Assembly: GCA_934270345.1 (NCBI GenBank)
Contig: CAKQPT010000034.1
Span: forward strand, 1 to 21,102
Origin: an uncultured Oribacterium sp.
GTDB taxonomy: Bacteria > Bacillota > Clostridia > Lachnospirales > Lachnospiraceae
Length of the DNA stretch: 21,102 nucleotides
Direction of reading: 5' to 3'
Part shown: one piece after another, positions 6,289-14,671 of the stretch
Layout of the letters: the number at the start of each line of letters is the position of its first letter
Position numbering within the stretch: position 1 is the first letter of the stretch
Translations under genes and position numbers: made by a program
The notes under the pieces: model-generated
Seen by the model: only the letters and a program-made list of their open reading frames with translations
Database searches by the model: none
What the model was told of the DNA's origin: nothing

Positions 6289-7557
6289 TCATGCCTCCTC
6301 TATCTTCACCGTGATCGTCCTGAGATCCGGATACTTCTCGAGCTGCTCCTTCGTGAGTCTGATCTCCTCCATCTCACCCGGCGCAACCACCGGACGCTTC
6401 TTGTGGATCACTCTCTCGTCGTCGAAATATGCACTGACATAGCAGTTTTTGTAGACATTGCCCACACGGAAACGAACGGTCAGGTTCTCGTCCATCCGCT
6501 CCACGTTGATGGTGCCCGGCACGGTATAGCGCACGCCCTCGATCGGATTCAGCGTGATCTCGTGGCCACCGTCTGCCCGCGCCTCGCCCTGCTTCACATA
6601 CGCCGCCGCGTTCCGACCGGCTGCTGCTGCCTCCTCGGAAACATAGTCGACGAGGTCATGGACGTGCAGCACGTTACCGCAGGCGAAGACGCCCTCGATG
6701 CTCGTCTCGAGGCTCTCGTTTACCTTCGGACCGGAGGTGACCGGGTTCATATCGACGCCCATCCCTCTCGAAATCTCGTTCTCCGGAATCAGACCGACGG
6801 ACAGCAGCAGCGTATCACAGCTGTACTCCTCCTCGGTGCCCGGAATCGGCTTCCCGTGGCTGTCCACCTCCGCGAGCGTGACGCCCTCGAGGCGCTCCTT
6901 GCCCTTGATATCCACGACGGTATGGCTCAGCTTCAGCGGGATCCCATAGTCGTCGAGGCACTGCACGATGTTCCGCTTGAGTCCGCCGGAGTAAGGCATG
7001 AGCTCCGCCACGACCTTGACCTTCGCACCCTCGAAGGTCATACGTCTCGCCATGATGAGGCCAATGTCTCCGGACCCGAGGATCACCACCTCCCGTCCAG
7101 GCATGAAGCCCTCCATGTTGACGAGCCGCTGCGCCGTACCTGCAGAGAAGATACCGGCCGGACGATAACCCGGGATGTTGAGTGCGCCTCTGGACCGCTC
7201 ACGGCAGCCCATCGCCAGTACGACGGCCTTCGCCTGGATCTCGAAGAGACCCTCCTCACGATTCATCGCCGTCACCACCTTCGCCGGACTGATATCCATG
7301 ACCATAGTGTTCAGCTTATATTCGATGTTCATCGCACGCGCCTCGTCGATGAAGCGCCCTGCGTACTCCGGTCCGGTCAGTTCCTCCTTAAAGGTATGCA
7401 GTCCGAAGCCGTTATGGATACACTGGTTCAGAATACCGCCCAGTTCTTTATCTCTCTCGAGGATGAGGACACTGTCCACGCCGCTTTTCTTCGCAGAAAT
7501 CGCAGCAGCCAGTCCTGCCGGTCCTCCGCCTATAATTACGATGTCATACGCTTTCAT
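6289..7557 (-). CDS. FAD/NAD(P)-dependent oxidoreductase, GlpB-like subunit of anaerobic G3P dehydrogenase
   Basis: 422 aa two-dinucleotide-binding-domain flavoprotein. N-terminal FAD Rossmann motif VIIGGGPAGLAAAISA (about 8-23), then a conserved ILNQCIHNGFG loop. A second nucleotide site is at VVILGSGDIGLIMARR, and an FAD-closing segment at VFACGNVLHVHDLVDYVSEEAAAAGRNAA. Placed between a GlpA-like dehydrogenase and DUF1667, it likely passes electrons from glycerol-3-phosphate oxidation to an acceptor such as NAD(P)+. This is context-based, because the sequence resembles many related oxidoreductases. It begins 17 nt after glpA, with GGGAGG upstream, and its stop overlaps the next gene's first ATG, so the three genes are tightly coupled. 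Confidence 0.9.
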   Translation of the reverse strand: MKAYDIVIIGGGPAGLAAAISAKKSGVDSVLILERDKELGGILNQCIHNGFGLHTFKEELTGPEYAGRFIDEARAMNIEYKLNTMVMDISPAKVVTAMNREEGLFEIQAKAVVLAMGCRERSRGALNIPGYRPAGIFSAGTAQRLVNMEGFMPGREVVILGSGDIGLIMARRMTFEGAKVKVVAELMPYSGGLKRNIVQCLDDYGIPLKLSHTVVDIKGKERLEGVTLAEVDSHGKPIPGTEEEYSCDTLLLSVGLIPENEISRGMGVDMNPVTSGPKVNESLETSIEGVFACGNVLHVHDLVDYVSEEAAAAGRNAAAYVKQGEARADGGHEITLNPIEGVRYTVPGTINVERMDENLTVRFRVGNVYKNCYVSAYFDDERVIHKKRPVVAPGEMEEIRLTKEQLEKYPDLRTITVKIEEA

Positions 7558-7574
7558 GTTGTGCTGCCTCCCTC

Positions 7575-9011
7575 TTATAACGAATCCTTATTGGTTCCGA
7601 CGACGATCTTCGAATCGCCACCGGATTTCGTAATGTCAAACATGCTGACATGCCGCTCACGTGCGAGGATTTCCATGGTTCTCGGTGAGCAGAAGCCTGC
7701 CTGACAGCGACCCATACCGGCTCTCGTTCTGCGCTTCACACCGTCGAGTGACTTCGCACCGAGCGGACGGTGGATGGCATCGAGGATCTCGCCCTCGGTG
7801 ATCATCTCACAGCGGCAGATGATATTGCCGTAAGCCGGATTCTTCCGGATGAGTTCGATTCGTTCCTCCTTCGAGAGGGCATCCGGATCCAGAACGCCTT
7901 TTCTTGTGGCAACAAAGTTCTCATTCTTCTCCAGATTCAGCTTCTCTCTCAGAATCTCAGCCACCATCTCGCCGATCGCCGGTGAGCTGGTAAGACCAGG
8001 GGACTCGATGCCGGCGCAGTCGATGAAGCCCGGCGCATCCTCGAGCTCTCCGATCAGGAACTCATGGCCATCCTCGTGTGCACGGAGTCCTGCGAAGGAG
8101 GTGATCACCGAACGCATCGGGATGTTCTTCACATTCATACCGCACTTTGCGATGACCTGATCGAGGCCCTCTCTCGTCGTATTGGTGCCTTCCTTATCCT
8201 CGATGTCGATCGCGGTCGGACCGAGGATGAGGTTCCCATGCACGGTCGGAGCCACCAGGATGCCCTTACCGAACTTGCCCGGAAGGGCGAAAATCGTTTT
8301 GCTGACGAGATTACCCGCGGTCTTATCGAGGAGGCAGTAGTCACCTCTTCGCGGGGTGATGTGGATCTTCTTCGCACTCACCATGTTGTGGAGCGTGTCT
8401 GCGTAGACGCCGGCAGCATTGACCACATACTTCGTCTCGAAGGTACCCTGATTTGTCTCGATTGCCCAGCCGCCCTCGATCGGATGCAGACCGGTCACCT
8501 CGGTATCAAACTTAAACTCGACGCCGTTTACGCAGGCGTTCTCTGCCATCGCGATGTTCAGGTTGAACGGGCAGACGATGCCGGCGGTCGGTGCATACAG
8601 AGCGGCGTATGCATCATCCGAGATATTCGGCTCCATCGCCCGGAGCTCCTCCCGGTTCAGGATGCGGAGATCCTTGACACCGTTTGCGACGCCCCGGTCA
8701 TACAGCGCCTGAAGGTTCGACATATCTTCCTCATGGAGACATACGACCAGGGAACCGTTCTTCTTAAACGGGAAGTCCAGATCCTTCGCGAGCTGCTCCA
8801 TCATCTGGTTTCCACGCACATTCAGCTTCGCCATCAGGGATCCCGTCGCCGCATCATAGCCGGCATGGACGATCGCACTGTTGGCCTTCGATGTACCACA
8901 GCACACATCCTCTTCTTTTTCGATGACACAGGCATTTACTTTATATCGTGACAGCTCTCGCGCGGTAGCTGCACCGGAGACACCTGCTCCGATAATGATT
9001 ACATCATACAT
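7575..9011 (-). CDS. glpA: GlpA-like FAD-dependent glycerol-3-phosphate dehydrogenase with BFD-type Fe-S domain
   Basis: 478 aa. Oxidises sn-glycerol-3-phosphate to dihydroxyacetone phosphate using FAD. N-terminal FAD motif VIIGAGVSGAATARELSRY (about 5-23), DAO-fold body with VVNAAGVYAD and GILVAPTVHGNLILGPTA, and FIDCAGIESPGLTSSPAIGE near the end of the catalytic domain. The C-terminal part carries a BFD-like [2Fe-2S] domain: IICRCE ... GMGRCQAGFC, that is C-X-C and C-X4-C. Context (glpK, glpF and glpP upstream; GlpB-like and DUF1667 downstream) supports the G3P role over other DAO substrates. ATG start, with AAAGGAG about 10 nt upstream. A leader with a terminator and a motif shared with the glpP leader lies between glpF and this gene. 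Confidence 0.9.
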   Translation of the reverse strand: MYDVIIIGAGVSGAATARELSRYKVNACVIEKEEDVCCGTSKANSAIVHAGYDAATGSLMAKLNVRGNQMMEQLAKDLDFPFKKNGSLVVCLHEEDMSNLQALYDRGVANGVKDLRILNREELRAMEPNISDDAYAALYAPTAGIVCPFNLNIAMAENACVNGVEFKFDTEVTGLHPIEGGWAIETNQGTFETKYVVNAAGVYADTLHNMVSAKKIHITPRRGDYCLLDKTAGNLVSKTIFALPGKFGKGILVAPTVHGNLILGPTAIDIEDKEGTNTTREGLDQVIAKCGMNVKNIPMRSVITSFAGLRAHEDGHEFLIGELEDAPGFIDCAGIESPGLTSSPAIGEMVAEILREKLNLEKNENFVATRKGVLDPDALSKEERIELIRKNPAYGNIICRCEMITEGEILDAIHRPLGAKSLDGVKRRTRAGMGRCQAGFCSPRTMEILARERHVSMFDITKSGGDSKIVVGTNKDSL

Positions 9012-9048
9012 ATTCCAGTCACTCCTTTATCTGCTATCAGCTCAGCCA

Positions 9049-9085
9049 CAGTGTACGCCCCGGTTTTTCGCGGGGCAATGCACTG
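9049..9085 (-). other. Imperfect hairpin in the glpA 5' region
   Basis: CAGTG (9049-9053) and GCCCCG (9057-9062) pair with CGGGGC (9071-9076) and CACTG (9081-9085), leaving an 8-nt loop. It lies between the leader terminator and the glpA ribosome site and has no U-tract. It may stabilise the processed glpA mRNA. Confidence 0.5.
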
Positions 9086-9124
9086 CGAAAATTTTACAGC
9101 CGCTTTACAGCTTCTGTACTTTTG

Positions 9125-9178
9125 AAAAAGAGCCTGTCAAGAAAACGCACCCATCATGCGCTTATCCTGACAGGCTCT
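9125..9178 (-). terminator. Terminator in the glpF-glpA gap, candidate GlpP target
   Basis: Minus strand: AGAGCCTGTCA (9178-9168) and TGACAGGCTCT (9139-9129) form a perfect 11-bp stem. The 28-nt loop holds a CGCA/TGCG mini-hairpin, and TTTTTC follows the stem. It would separate glpPKF from glpA. On the minus strand it is immediately preceded by the motif shared with the glpP leader. Confidence 0.85.
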
Positions 9179-9196
9179 CTCATCTCATGCCTTCAC
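9173..9196 (-). promoter_or_regulatory. Candidate GlpP RNA box 2 (glpA leader)
   Basis: Minus strand GTGAAGGCATGAG, followed by GAGAGAGCC, starting 18 nt past the glpF stop. The glpP leader has GTGAAGCCGTGAT followed by GGAGAGC at the same place relative to its terminator. The shared block overlaps the 5' arm of the terminator stem, as expected of an antitermination site. Confidence 0.6.
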
Positions 9197-9214
9197 GATC
9201 TTAAGTTTCTTTCA

Positions 9215-9928
9215 TCACCACGGAATTGCGTTGTACAGTAAAACAGCGACGATCGCACCGATGATCGGTCCGATCACCGGAACAACCAGGCCGTAACTGA
9301 AATTCGAATCGCCCTTGCCCTTGATCGGCAGAACCGCGTGTGCGATACGAGGTCCGAGGTCTCTTGCAGGGTTGATCGCGTAGCCGGTCAGGCCGCCGAG
9401 CGACATACCGATGGAAACGATGATGCCGAATACGAATAACTTATCCACACCTGTTGCAAGGCCGGTTACATTGCCGATGCCCTTGATGGCGAATACGAGA
9501 ACGAAGGTACCTACTGCCTCAGAAAGGATGTTCAGTGCTCTGTTGTCAACGGAAGGACCGGTACTGAACACACCGAGCTTCGCGCCAGGATCGTCGGTCG
9601 CGTCGAACTGTGCCTTGAAAAGCAGGTAAACGATGCAGGCACCCACAAATGCGCCTGCGATCTGTGCGATGATGTAACCAGGAACCATGGACCATGCGAA
9701 GCTGCCTTCGACTGCCAGTGCGATGGTCAGTGCCGGGTTAAAGGATGCACCGGATGCTTCACCGAAAATGAATGCCGGAACCAGAACCGCAAGGCCCCAT
9801 GCCAGGGTGATCTGAATCGAACCTGCGCCCTTCATACCAGACTTGTTCAGCGTTACGTTTGCTACGACACCATCACCCAGGATAATCAGCATCATCGTGC
9901 CTAAAAACTCGCCTATATACGGTAACAT
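9215..9928 (-). CDS. glpF: Glycerol uptake facilitator GlpF
   Basis: 237 aa MIP-family channel that lets glycerol diffuse across the cell membrane. Both half-helix motifs are intact: NPA at residues 64-66 (GASFNPALTIA) and NPARD at 186-190 (GYAINPARDLGPR). The Asp after NPAR is typical of aquaglyceroporins rather than water-only channels. Hydrophobic segments alternate in the usual pattern. Length is near the lower end for the family. ATG start, with AGGAGG 7 nt upstream. It follows glpK by 123 nt, where a perfect REP-like hairpin sits. Confidence 0.96.
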   Translation of the reverse strand: MLPYIGEFLGTMMLIILGDGVVANVTLNKSGMKGAGSIQITLAWGLAVLVPAFIFGEASGASFNPALTIALAVEGSFAWSMVPGYIIAQIAGAFVGACIVYLLFKAQFDATDDPGAKLGVFSTGPSVDNRALNILSEAVGTFVLVFAIKGIGNVTGLATGVDKLFVFGIIVSIGMSLGGLTGYAINPARDLGPRIAHAVLPIKGKGDSNFSYGLVVPVIGPIIGAIVAVLLYNAIPW

Positions 9929-9987
9929 TTTACTTCCTCCTGTTTCTTTTCAATCTCTGTTTCTATCCCCTTTATGATTTCTACGGG

Positions 9988-10014
9988 TGCCGGATGGCGC
10001 ATCACCATCCGGCA
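9988..10014. repeat. Perfect hairpin (REP-like) between glpK and glpF
   Basis: TGCCGGATGG (9988-9997) and CCATCCGGCA (10005-10014) form a perfect 10-bp stem with a 7-nt loop. No U-tract follows, so it is not an intrinsic terminator. The sequence resembles enterobacterial REP palindromes in composition. It may protect the upstream glpK message or mark a processing site. Confidence 0.7.
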
Positions 10015-10051
10015 TACGAATCGTTCATTCATACTTCCGGTCTGCAAAAGT

Positions 10052-11566
<1,515 letters not shown>

Positions 11567-11622
11567 TCAATGTTTCTGCATGTTTTTCATCACGCGCCTT
11601 TCGTAATCAAAGAGTTTGTCAA

Positions 11623-12189
11623 CTACATTTCCCATACACCGTGGTTCGTCGACGAAACCGCAATCGCGCCGGCAGAGAGCGCCGCTACGACCGATTCCTT
11701 ATCGGAGATCAGCCCGCCTGCGATGATCGGCGTCTTCGACTTCGCACAGGCGTTTGCGATGATCTTCGGCATCACGCCCGGCAGAACCTCGATGAAGTCC
11801 GGTCGTACCGCATGTTGCTGCTGCCGGATGTTTTCATACGCCATCGAATCCAGCAGGAAGTAACGTAGAACGGTAAACATCCGAAGCTCTCTGGCTCTTC
11901 TGATCAGCGCCGCCTTCGTCGATATGATCCCATCTGCCTCTGTGGTCTTCTGGATGAAATCCACCACAATTTCCTTACTGCTCAGTCCGCTGATCAGGTC
12001 GATGTGGACCATCGCTACCTTCCCTGCGTCCTTCACTTTCTTTACGATCTCACCGATGGAACAGATATCCCCGAATAAAATGAAGACGACACGGATGTCC
12101 TCTAAGGAACAGCAGATTTCCACATCTTCCATGCTCTTCACCGCTGCGATGATCGGATTACCCTCGACAGCCTCATAAAATGACCGCAC
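11623..12189 (-). CDS. glpP: Glycerol-3-phosphate-responsive antiterminator GlpP
   Basis: 188 aa from the GTG at 12189. GlpP binds glycerol-3-phosphate and leader RNA to prevent termination ahead of glp genes. The family N-terminus (FYExxEGNPIIAAVKS) begins right after this GTG, and AGGAGG lies 8 nt before it. A longer in-frame start at 12234 would run through the terminator U-tract, so it is rejected. Conserved blocks include VFILFGDICSIGEIV, VHIDLISGLSSKEIVVDFI, ADGIISTKAALI, DFIEVLPGVMPKII and TPIIAGGLISDKESVVAALSAGAIAVSSTN, a TIM-barrel-like pattern. It is the first gene of the glp operon, so the regulator may control its own transcript. Confidence 0.95.
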   Translation of the reverse strand: MRSFYEAVEGNPIIAAVKSMEDVEICCSLEDIRVVFILFGDICSIGEIVKKVKDAGKVAMVHIDLISGLSSKEIVVDFIQKTTEADGIISTKAALIRRARELRMFTVLRYFLLDSMAYENIRQQQHAVRPDFIEVLPGVMPKIIANACAKSKTPIIAGGLISDKESVVAALSAGAIAVSSTNHGVWEM

Positions 12190-12218
12190 CCTCTGTACCT
12201 CCTCCTGTTTTTGGGTAA

Positions 12219-12270
12219 TAAAAAAGAGCGTCATAGTCTAACAGCCTTCCAGCTGGTCCCAATTCGCTCT
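12219..12270 (-). terminator. Leader terminator ahead of glpP
   Basis: Minus strand: AGAGCG (12270-12265) and CGCTCT (12230-12225) form the closing stem around a 34-nt loop with a weak inner hairpin (CAGC/GCTG). TTTTTT follows at 12225-12220. It sits about 35 nt downstream of the predicted transcription start and before the GTG start of glpP. The long loop and short stem are unusual for a plain terminator and fit a protein-controlled one. Confidence 0.7.
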
Positions 12271-12286
12271 CCTATCACGGCTTCAC
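12265..12286 (-). promoter_or_regulatory. Candidate GlpP RNA box 1 (glpP leader)
   Basis: Minus strand GTGAAGCCGTGAT followed by GGAGAGCG, whose last bases are the 5' arm of the leader terminator. It matches the block at 9173-9196 before glpA. This shared sequence, present only in the two leaders that carry terminators, is the best candidate for the GlpP-binding RNA. Confidence 0.6.
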
Positions 12287-12311
12287 TCTTCAATTACTTT
12301 TAACTATATGT

Positions 12312-12340
12312 AATATAACACATTGCACAATATTTTGCAA
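12312..12340 (-). promoter_or_regulatory. Promoter of the glp operon
   Basis: Minus strand: -35 TTGCAA (12340-12335), a 17-nt spacer, -10 TATATT (12317-12312). The start would fall near 12305, giving a leader of about 115 nt to glpP. TTGTGCAA-type dyads lie over and just upstream of it. Confidence 0.7.
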
Positions 12341-12383
12341 TGCCAGCAACATATTTTGTGCAAATTGTGCTATTTGCACAAAA
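12323..12383. promoter_or_regulatory. TTGTGCAA dyad cluster at the glp promoter
   Basis: A perfect 11-bp inverted repeat TTTTGTGCAAA (12354-12364) / TTTGCACAAAA (12373-12383) lies directly upstream of the -35 box. A third TTGCACAA (12323-12330) lies inside the promoter spacer, and a partial TTGTGC is at 12365. The arrangement looks like a regulator-binding array. The protein is not identifiable from this window. Confidence 0.55.
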
Positions 12384-12489
12384 ATAAATACAATTTCAAG
12401 CCGTTTCAAAACCGAAACTTTAGATTTCTTTATGCAATTTTAATAAAAATTGCTTCCATAATCGACGCTTGTCAATTAAATATCAATGT

Positions 12490-13674
12490 TTACATCCGGA
12501 GCAGCAGCTCCTTCGCGACGACGTTACCACCCTCGAGATAGTAGCGTGGTACGCGCTTGCTGACCGCACAGATGAGCTCATACGGGATGGTGCCGGCGAG
12601 CTCCGCGAGCTTCTCTACCGGCTGCTGTGTGCCGAAGATCTCCACGACACTTCCGACGTCAACATTGGCCTTATCCGTGAGGTCGATCATGCACATATCC
12701 ATGCAGATCTTGCCACGCTGAGCAGCCGGACCATCGACGGTCATCAGGCTGCAACGGTTCGACAGCACACGGAAGAAGCCGTCGGCATAGCCATACGGCA
12801 CGACGCCGATACGCTCCTTTTTCGTGGTCGTATAGATGCCACCGTAGCTGATGTGCGTACCGGCAGGATAGATCTTGATCGTGCTGACGGTCGTCTTCAG
12901 GGACATGAGCGGCTTGAGGCCGAGCTTCTGTGCGAACTCGCCATAGCCGTACAGCAGAAGACCCGGGCGCACCATATCGAGCCAGGTCTCCGGATAATCC
13001 ACCGTCGCACCGGTGTTGGCGCAGTGTCGGATAGCGAATCGGTGCCCCCACTTCGCCTCGGCGGCGGCAATCACGTCCGTGAAGAGCTTGAACTGATGCT
13101 CGGTGTACGCCCGGCAGTCCTCGCCCGGCTCGTCGGCCACCGCGAAGTGTGTGAAGATCCCCTCCGCCTCGAGGCCCGGCAACCGGCACGCCTCTACGAT
13201 GCCGTCGACGCCATGCTGGAAATAATCGCCGTCACAGATATAGCCGAGCCGCGACATGCCGGTATCCACCTTGATATGGATTTTCAGCGTGCCACCGTAC
13301 TTCACTGCCTCCGCACTGTATTCATGCGCCTTCGCCTCGCAGGTCACGGCCTGCGTGATGTTGAAGCAGATCAGCCGGTCGACCTGCTCCTTCGGCGTGT
13401 GCCCGAGAATCAGAATCGGCATCGTGATGCCGTGGAACCGGAGCTCCATCGCTTCGTCAATGCTGGAGACCGCGAGGTAATCCGCGCCGAGCTCCTGCAG
13501 CTTCTTCCCGATATGGACCGAGCCATGGCCGTAGGCGTCGGCCTTCACCACACCGAGAAACTTTCGATCACGCCCGATATAGTCCCGAATCGTATGATAA
13601 TTATAGCTCAGGGCATCTAGATCGATCTCCGCCCAGGTTCTCCGAAGTGTTGACGTCATATCTGTAGATTTCAT
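12490..13674 (-). CDS. alr: Alanine racemase
   Basis: 394 aa PLP enzyme interconverting L- and D-alanine for peptidoglycan. PLP lysine at about K44 in VVKADAYGHG, then KVDTGMSRLG and IFTHFA in the barrel. The second catalytic base, Tyr at about 277, is in HISYGGIYTT, followed by VPYGYADGFFR and KICMDMCMIDLT. C-terminal beta domain ends KRVPRYYLEGG. Length is standard. Start at 13674 with GGGAG 5 nt upstream; another ATG five codons on lacks a ribosome site. It stands alone, transcribed toward glpP but separated from it by the glp promoter region. Confidence 0.97.
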   Translation of the reverse strand: MKSTDMTSTLRRTWAEIDLDALSYNYHTIRDYIGRDRKFLGVVKADAYGHGSVHIGKKLQELGADYLAVSSIDEAMELRFHGITMPILILGHTPKEQVDRLICFNITQAVTCEAKAHEYSAEAVKYGGTLKIHIKVDTGMSRLGYICDGDYFQHGVDGIVEACRLPGLEAEGIFTHFAVADEPGEDCRAYTEHQFKLFTDVIAAAEAKWGHRFAIRHCANTGATVDYPETWLDMVRPGLLLYGYGEFAQKLGLKPLMSLKTTVSTIKIYPAGTHISYGGIYTTTKKERIGVVPYGYADGFFRVLSNRCSLMTVDGPAAQRGKICMDMCMIDLTDKANVDVGSVVEIFGTQQPVEKLAELAGTIPYELICAVSKRVPRYYLEGGNVVAKELLLRM

Positions 13675-13730
13675 CGCATCTCCCAGCAGCCAGTATCGCC
13701 GCTCCTCCTTTGATACTCTAGTTATACCAT

Positions 13731-13739
13731 GCTTTTGAC
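13731..13739 (-). promoter_or_regulatory. Possible extended -10 promoter of alr
   Basis: Minus strand TGGTATAAC: an extended TG-N motif plus TATAAC -10 box, 57 nt upstream of the alr ATG. No good -35 box is visible. Confidence 0.4.
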
Positions 13740-14027
13740 GCGCGAAACATTGAAATACTGCATGTTAAAATTCCATTGCAGGGTCCCCACCCCTGCTCAT
13801 AAGGAGCCCTCAAATTTCTGGCTAACCGGAAGCTTGAGTTTCGTGTATAGGATTTTATAGCTTCGGAGGCGAGATCCGACGAATCTATCCAATCCCAAGC
13901 GATTTTTTTAAACTGGATATGTTTTCCGCCGGGAATCGTCAACGCCGACTGCAAACTATCCACTATTACGTGATTTCAAAAATAGTAGATATTGAAGGCC
14001 TTATTTACGAGACGCAACTCACCCTCA

Positions 14028-14066
14028 TATATCCAGCTTTTAAAAAAAGATGGATTCCTGGATATA
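14028..14066. repeat. TATATCCAG / CTGGATATA inverted repeat
   Basis: Perfect 9-bp arms (14028-14036 and 14058-14066) around 21 nt. It belongs to the cluster of TATCCA-containing dyads in this gap. Another is TATCCACTATT / AATAGTAGATA near 13959-13993, with 10 of 11 pairs. Confidence 0.6.
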
Positions 14067-14265
14067 CGCTCAGAGAAATTCTTCTTTGCGGTCCGAAATC
14101 CATATCCACTATTTTAGAAATCAGGATTTCTTCGATAGCACGCTTTTATGCATATGTCTGATTTTCCAGAAAACCATCCAATAAACGCCTTATTCGAAAA
14201 TTATGGATAGTTCAGGACTTCTCGCAAAAACGATAAAAAGTATTAAAAGTATCCACGTATTCAAA

Positions 14266-14468
14266 ATACAGATGTTTTTTGGGGCGTCTACCGGGGCGCC
14301 TCTTTTGTTTGACTGCCCACCCCAATATACATCTTTTATCTACTTACATATCGGCCCGCCCCATGCAGGCAAACAAAAATCGGCGCCTGTTTTCGTTCGA
14401 GCGGGTGATGCTGTACCAAAACAGCCCAAAATGAAAATGATGCTAACGTTAACAACGTATCTGGAGGT
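14266..14468 (+). repeat. Intergenic repeat copy 1, with an 87-bp inserted segment
   Basis: Starts ATACAGATGTTTTTTGGGGC and ends TCTGGAGG. Left part (14266-14306) and right part (14394-14468) match copy 2 at 17402-17517 with scattered differences. Copy 1 has 87 bp more between GCGCCTCTTTT (14296-14306) and GCGCCTGTTTT (14383-14393). The extra segment is bounded by inverted ends GGCGCCTCTTTTGTTTG (14295-14311) and CAAACAAAAATCGGCGCC (14370-14387). It is either a small insertion in copy 1 or a deletion in copy 2 by recombination between the short direct repeats. Confidence 0.75.
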
Positions 14469-14671
14469 CATGATGTTGCATCAAATCGGCAGAAAATAAA
14501 GATGATGCCAACAAAAATAAAGCTGGATTGAAGAGTGTTGTTGGCATCAGGGAAGAATTCTGCTCAGATGATGCAGCATTTTTCTAAAACCACCCAGGCA
14601 TCATCATGAAAAAGCTTCAAAAAGATACAGCATAGGCATGTCGGGTGCTGAAAACCAGCTTCATGCTCTTC

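Larger units (their letters stand above)
12190..12489. other. 300-nt gap between alr and glpP
   Basis: Contains the glpP leader, promoter and upstream dyads (separate entries). Beyond these, 12434-12453 is a perfect A+T-rich hairpin, GCAATTTT-aata-AAAATTGC, 37 nt past the alr stop. It lacks a following U-run on the minus strand but may act as a weak alr terminator. The stretch 12300-12480 is strikingly A+T-rich for this genome. No gene is seen. Confidence 0.7.
13675..14671. other. Gene-free, repeat-rich region of about 1 kb
   Basis: No convincing gene; the frames here have no ribosome sites or family resemblance. Contents: the alr upstream region; a GC-rich segment around 13784-13811 resembling 17516-17542 in inverted orientation; an A+T-rich part (13870-14260) with repeated TATCCA/TGGATA motifs and dyads; repeat copy 1 (14266-14468); and a perfect inverted repeat GATGCCAACAA / TTGTTGGCATC (14504-14514/14538-14548). 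The mix suggests accumulated mobile or extragenic repeats. Confidence 0.65.

Noticed and set aside
6403..7704. Long plus-strand open frames (for example 433 codons opposite the GlpB-like gene and 383 codons opposite alr at 12469-13620)
   Set aside because: They lie antisense to genes with clear catalytic motifs, have no family resemblance, and reflect codon bias of the minus-strand genes.
12190..12234. ATG at 12234 as the glpP start
   Set aside because: This start would translate through the terminator arm and U-tract and lacks a ribosome site; the GTG at 12189 has AGGAGG 8 nt upstream and matches the family N-terminus.
13718..13963. 81-codon minus-strand frame in the alr-epimerase gap
   Set aside because: No ribosome site, no recognisable domain, and it crosses repeat-like sequence. 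It could be a remnant but cannot be supported as a gene.
13950..14260. DnaA-box cluster or replication origin, from TATCCAC words
   Set aside because: The words differ from TTATCCACA at one or both ends, there is no dnaA/dnaN context, and no DNA-unwinding element is clear.
14440..14453. CcpA cre site (TGCTAACGTTAACA)
   Set aside because: It resembles a palindromic operator but lies inside the repeat, far from any gene start, and is not preserved in copy 2 (GCTAACGGTAAGC).
14203..14499. 98-codon plus-strand frame
   Set aside because: It consists largely of intergenic repeat copy 1 and its insert; the frame is not kept in copy 2.
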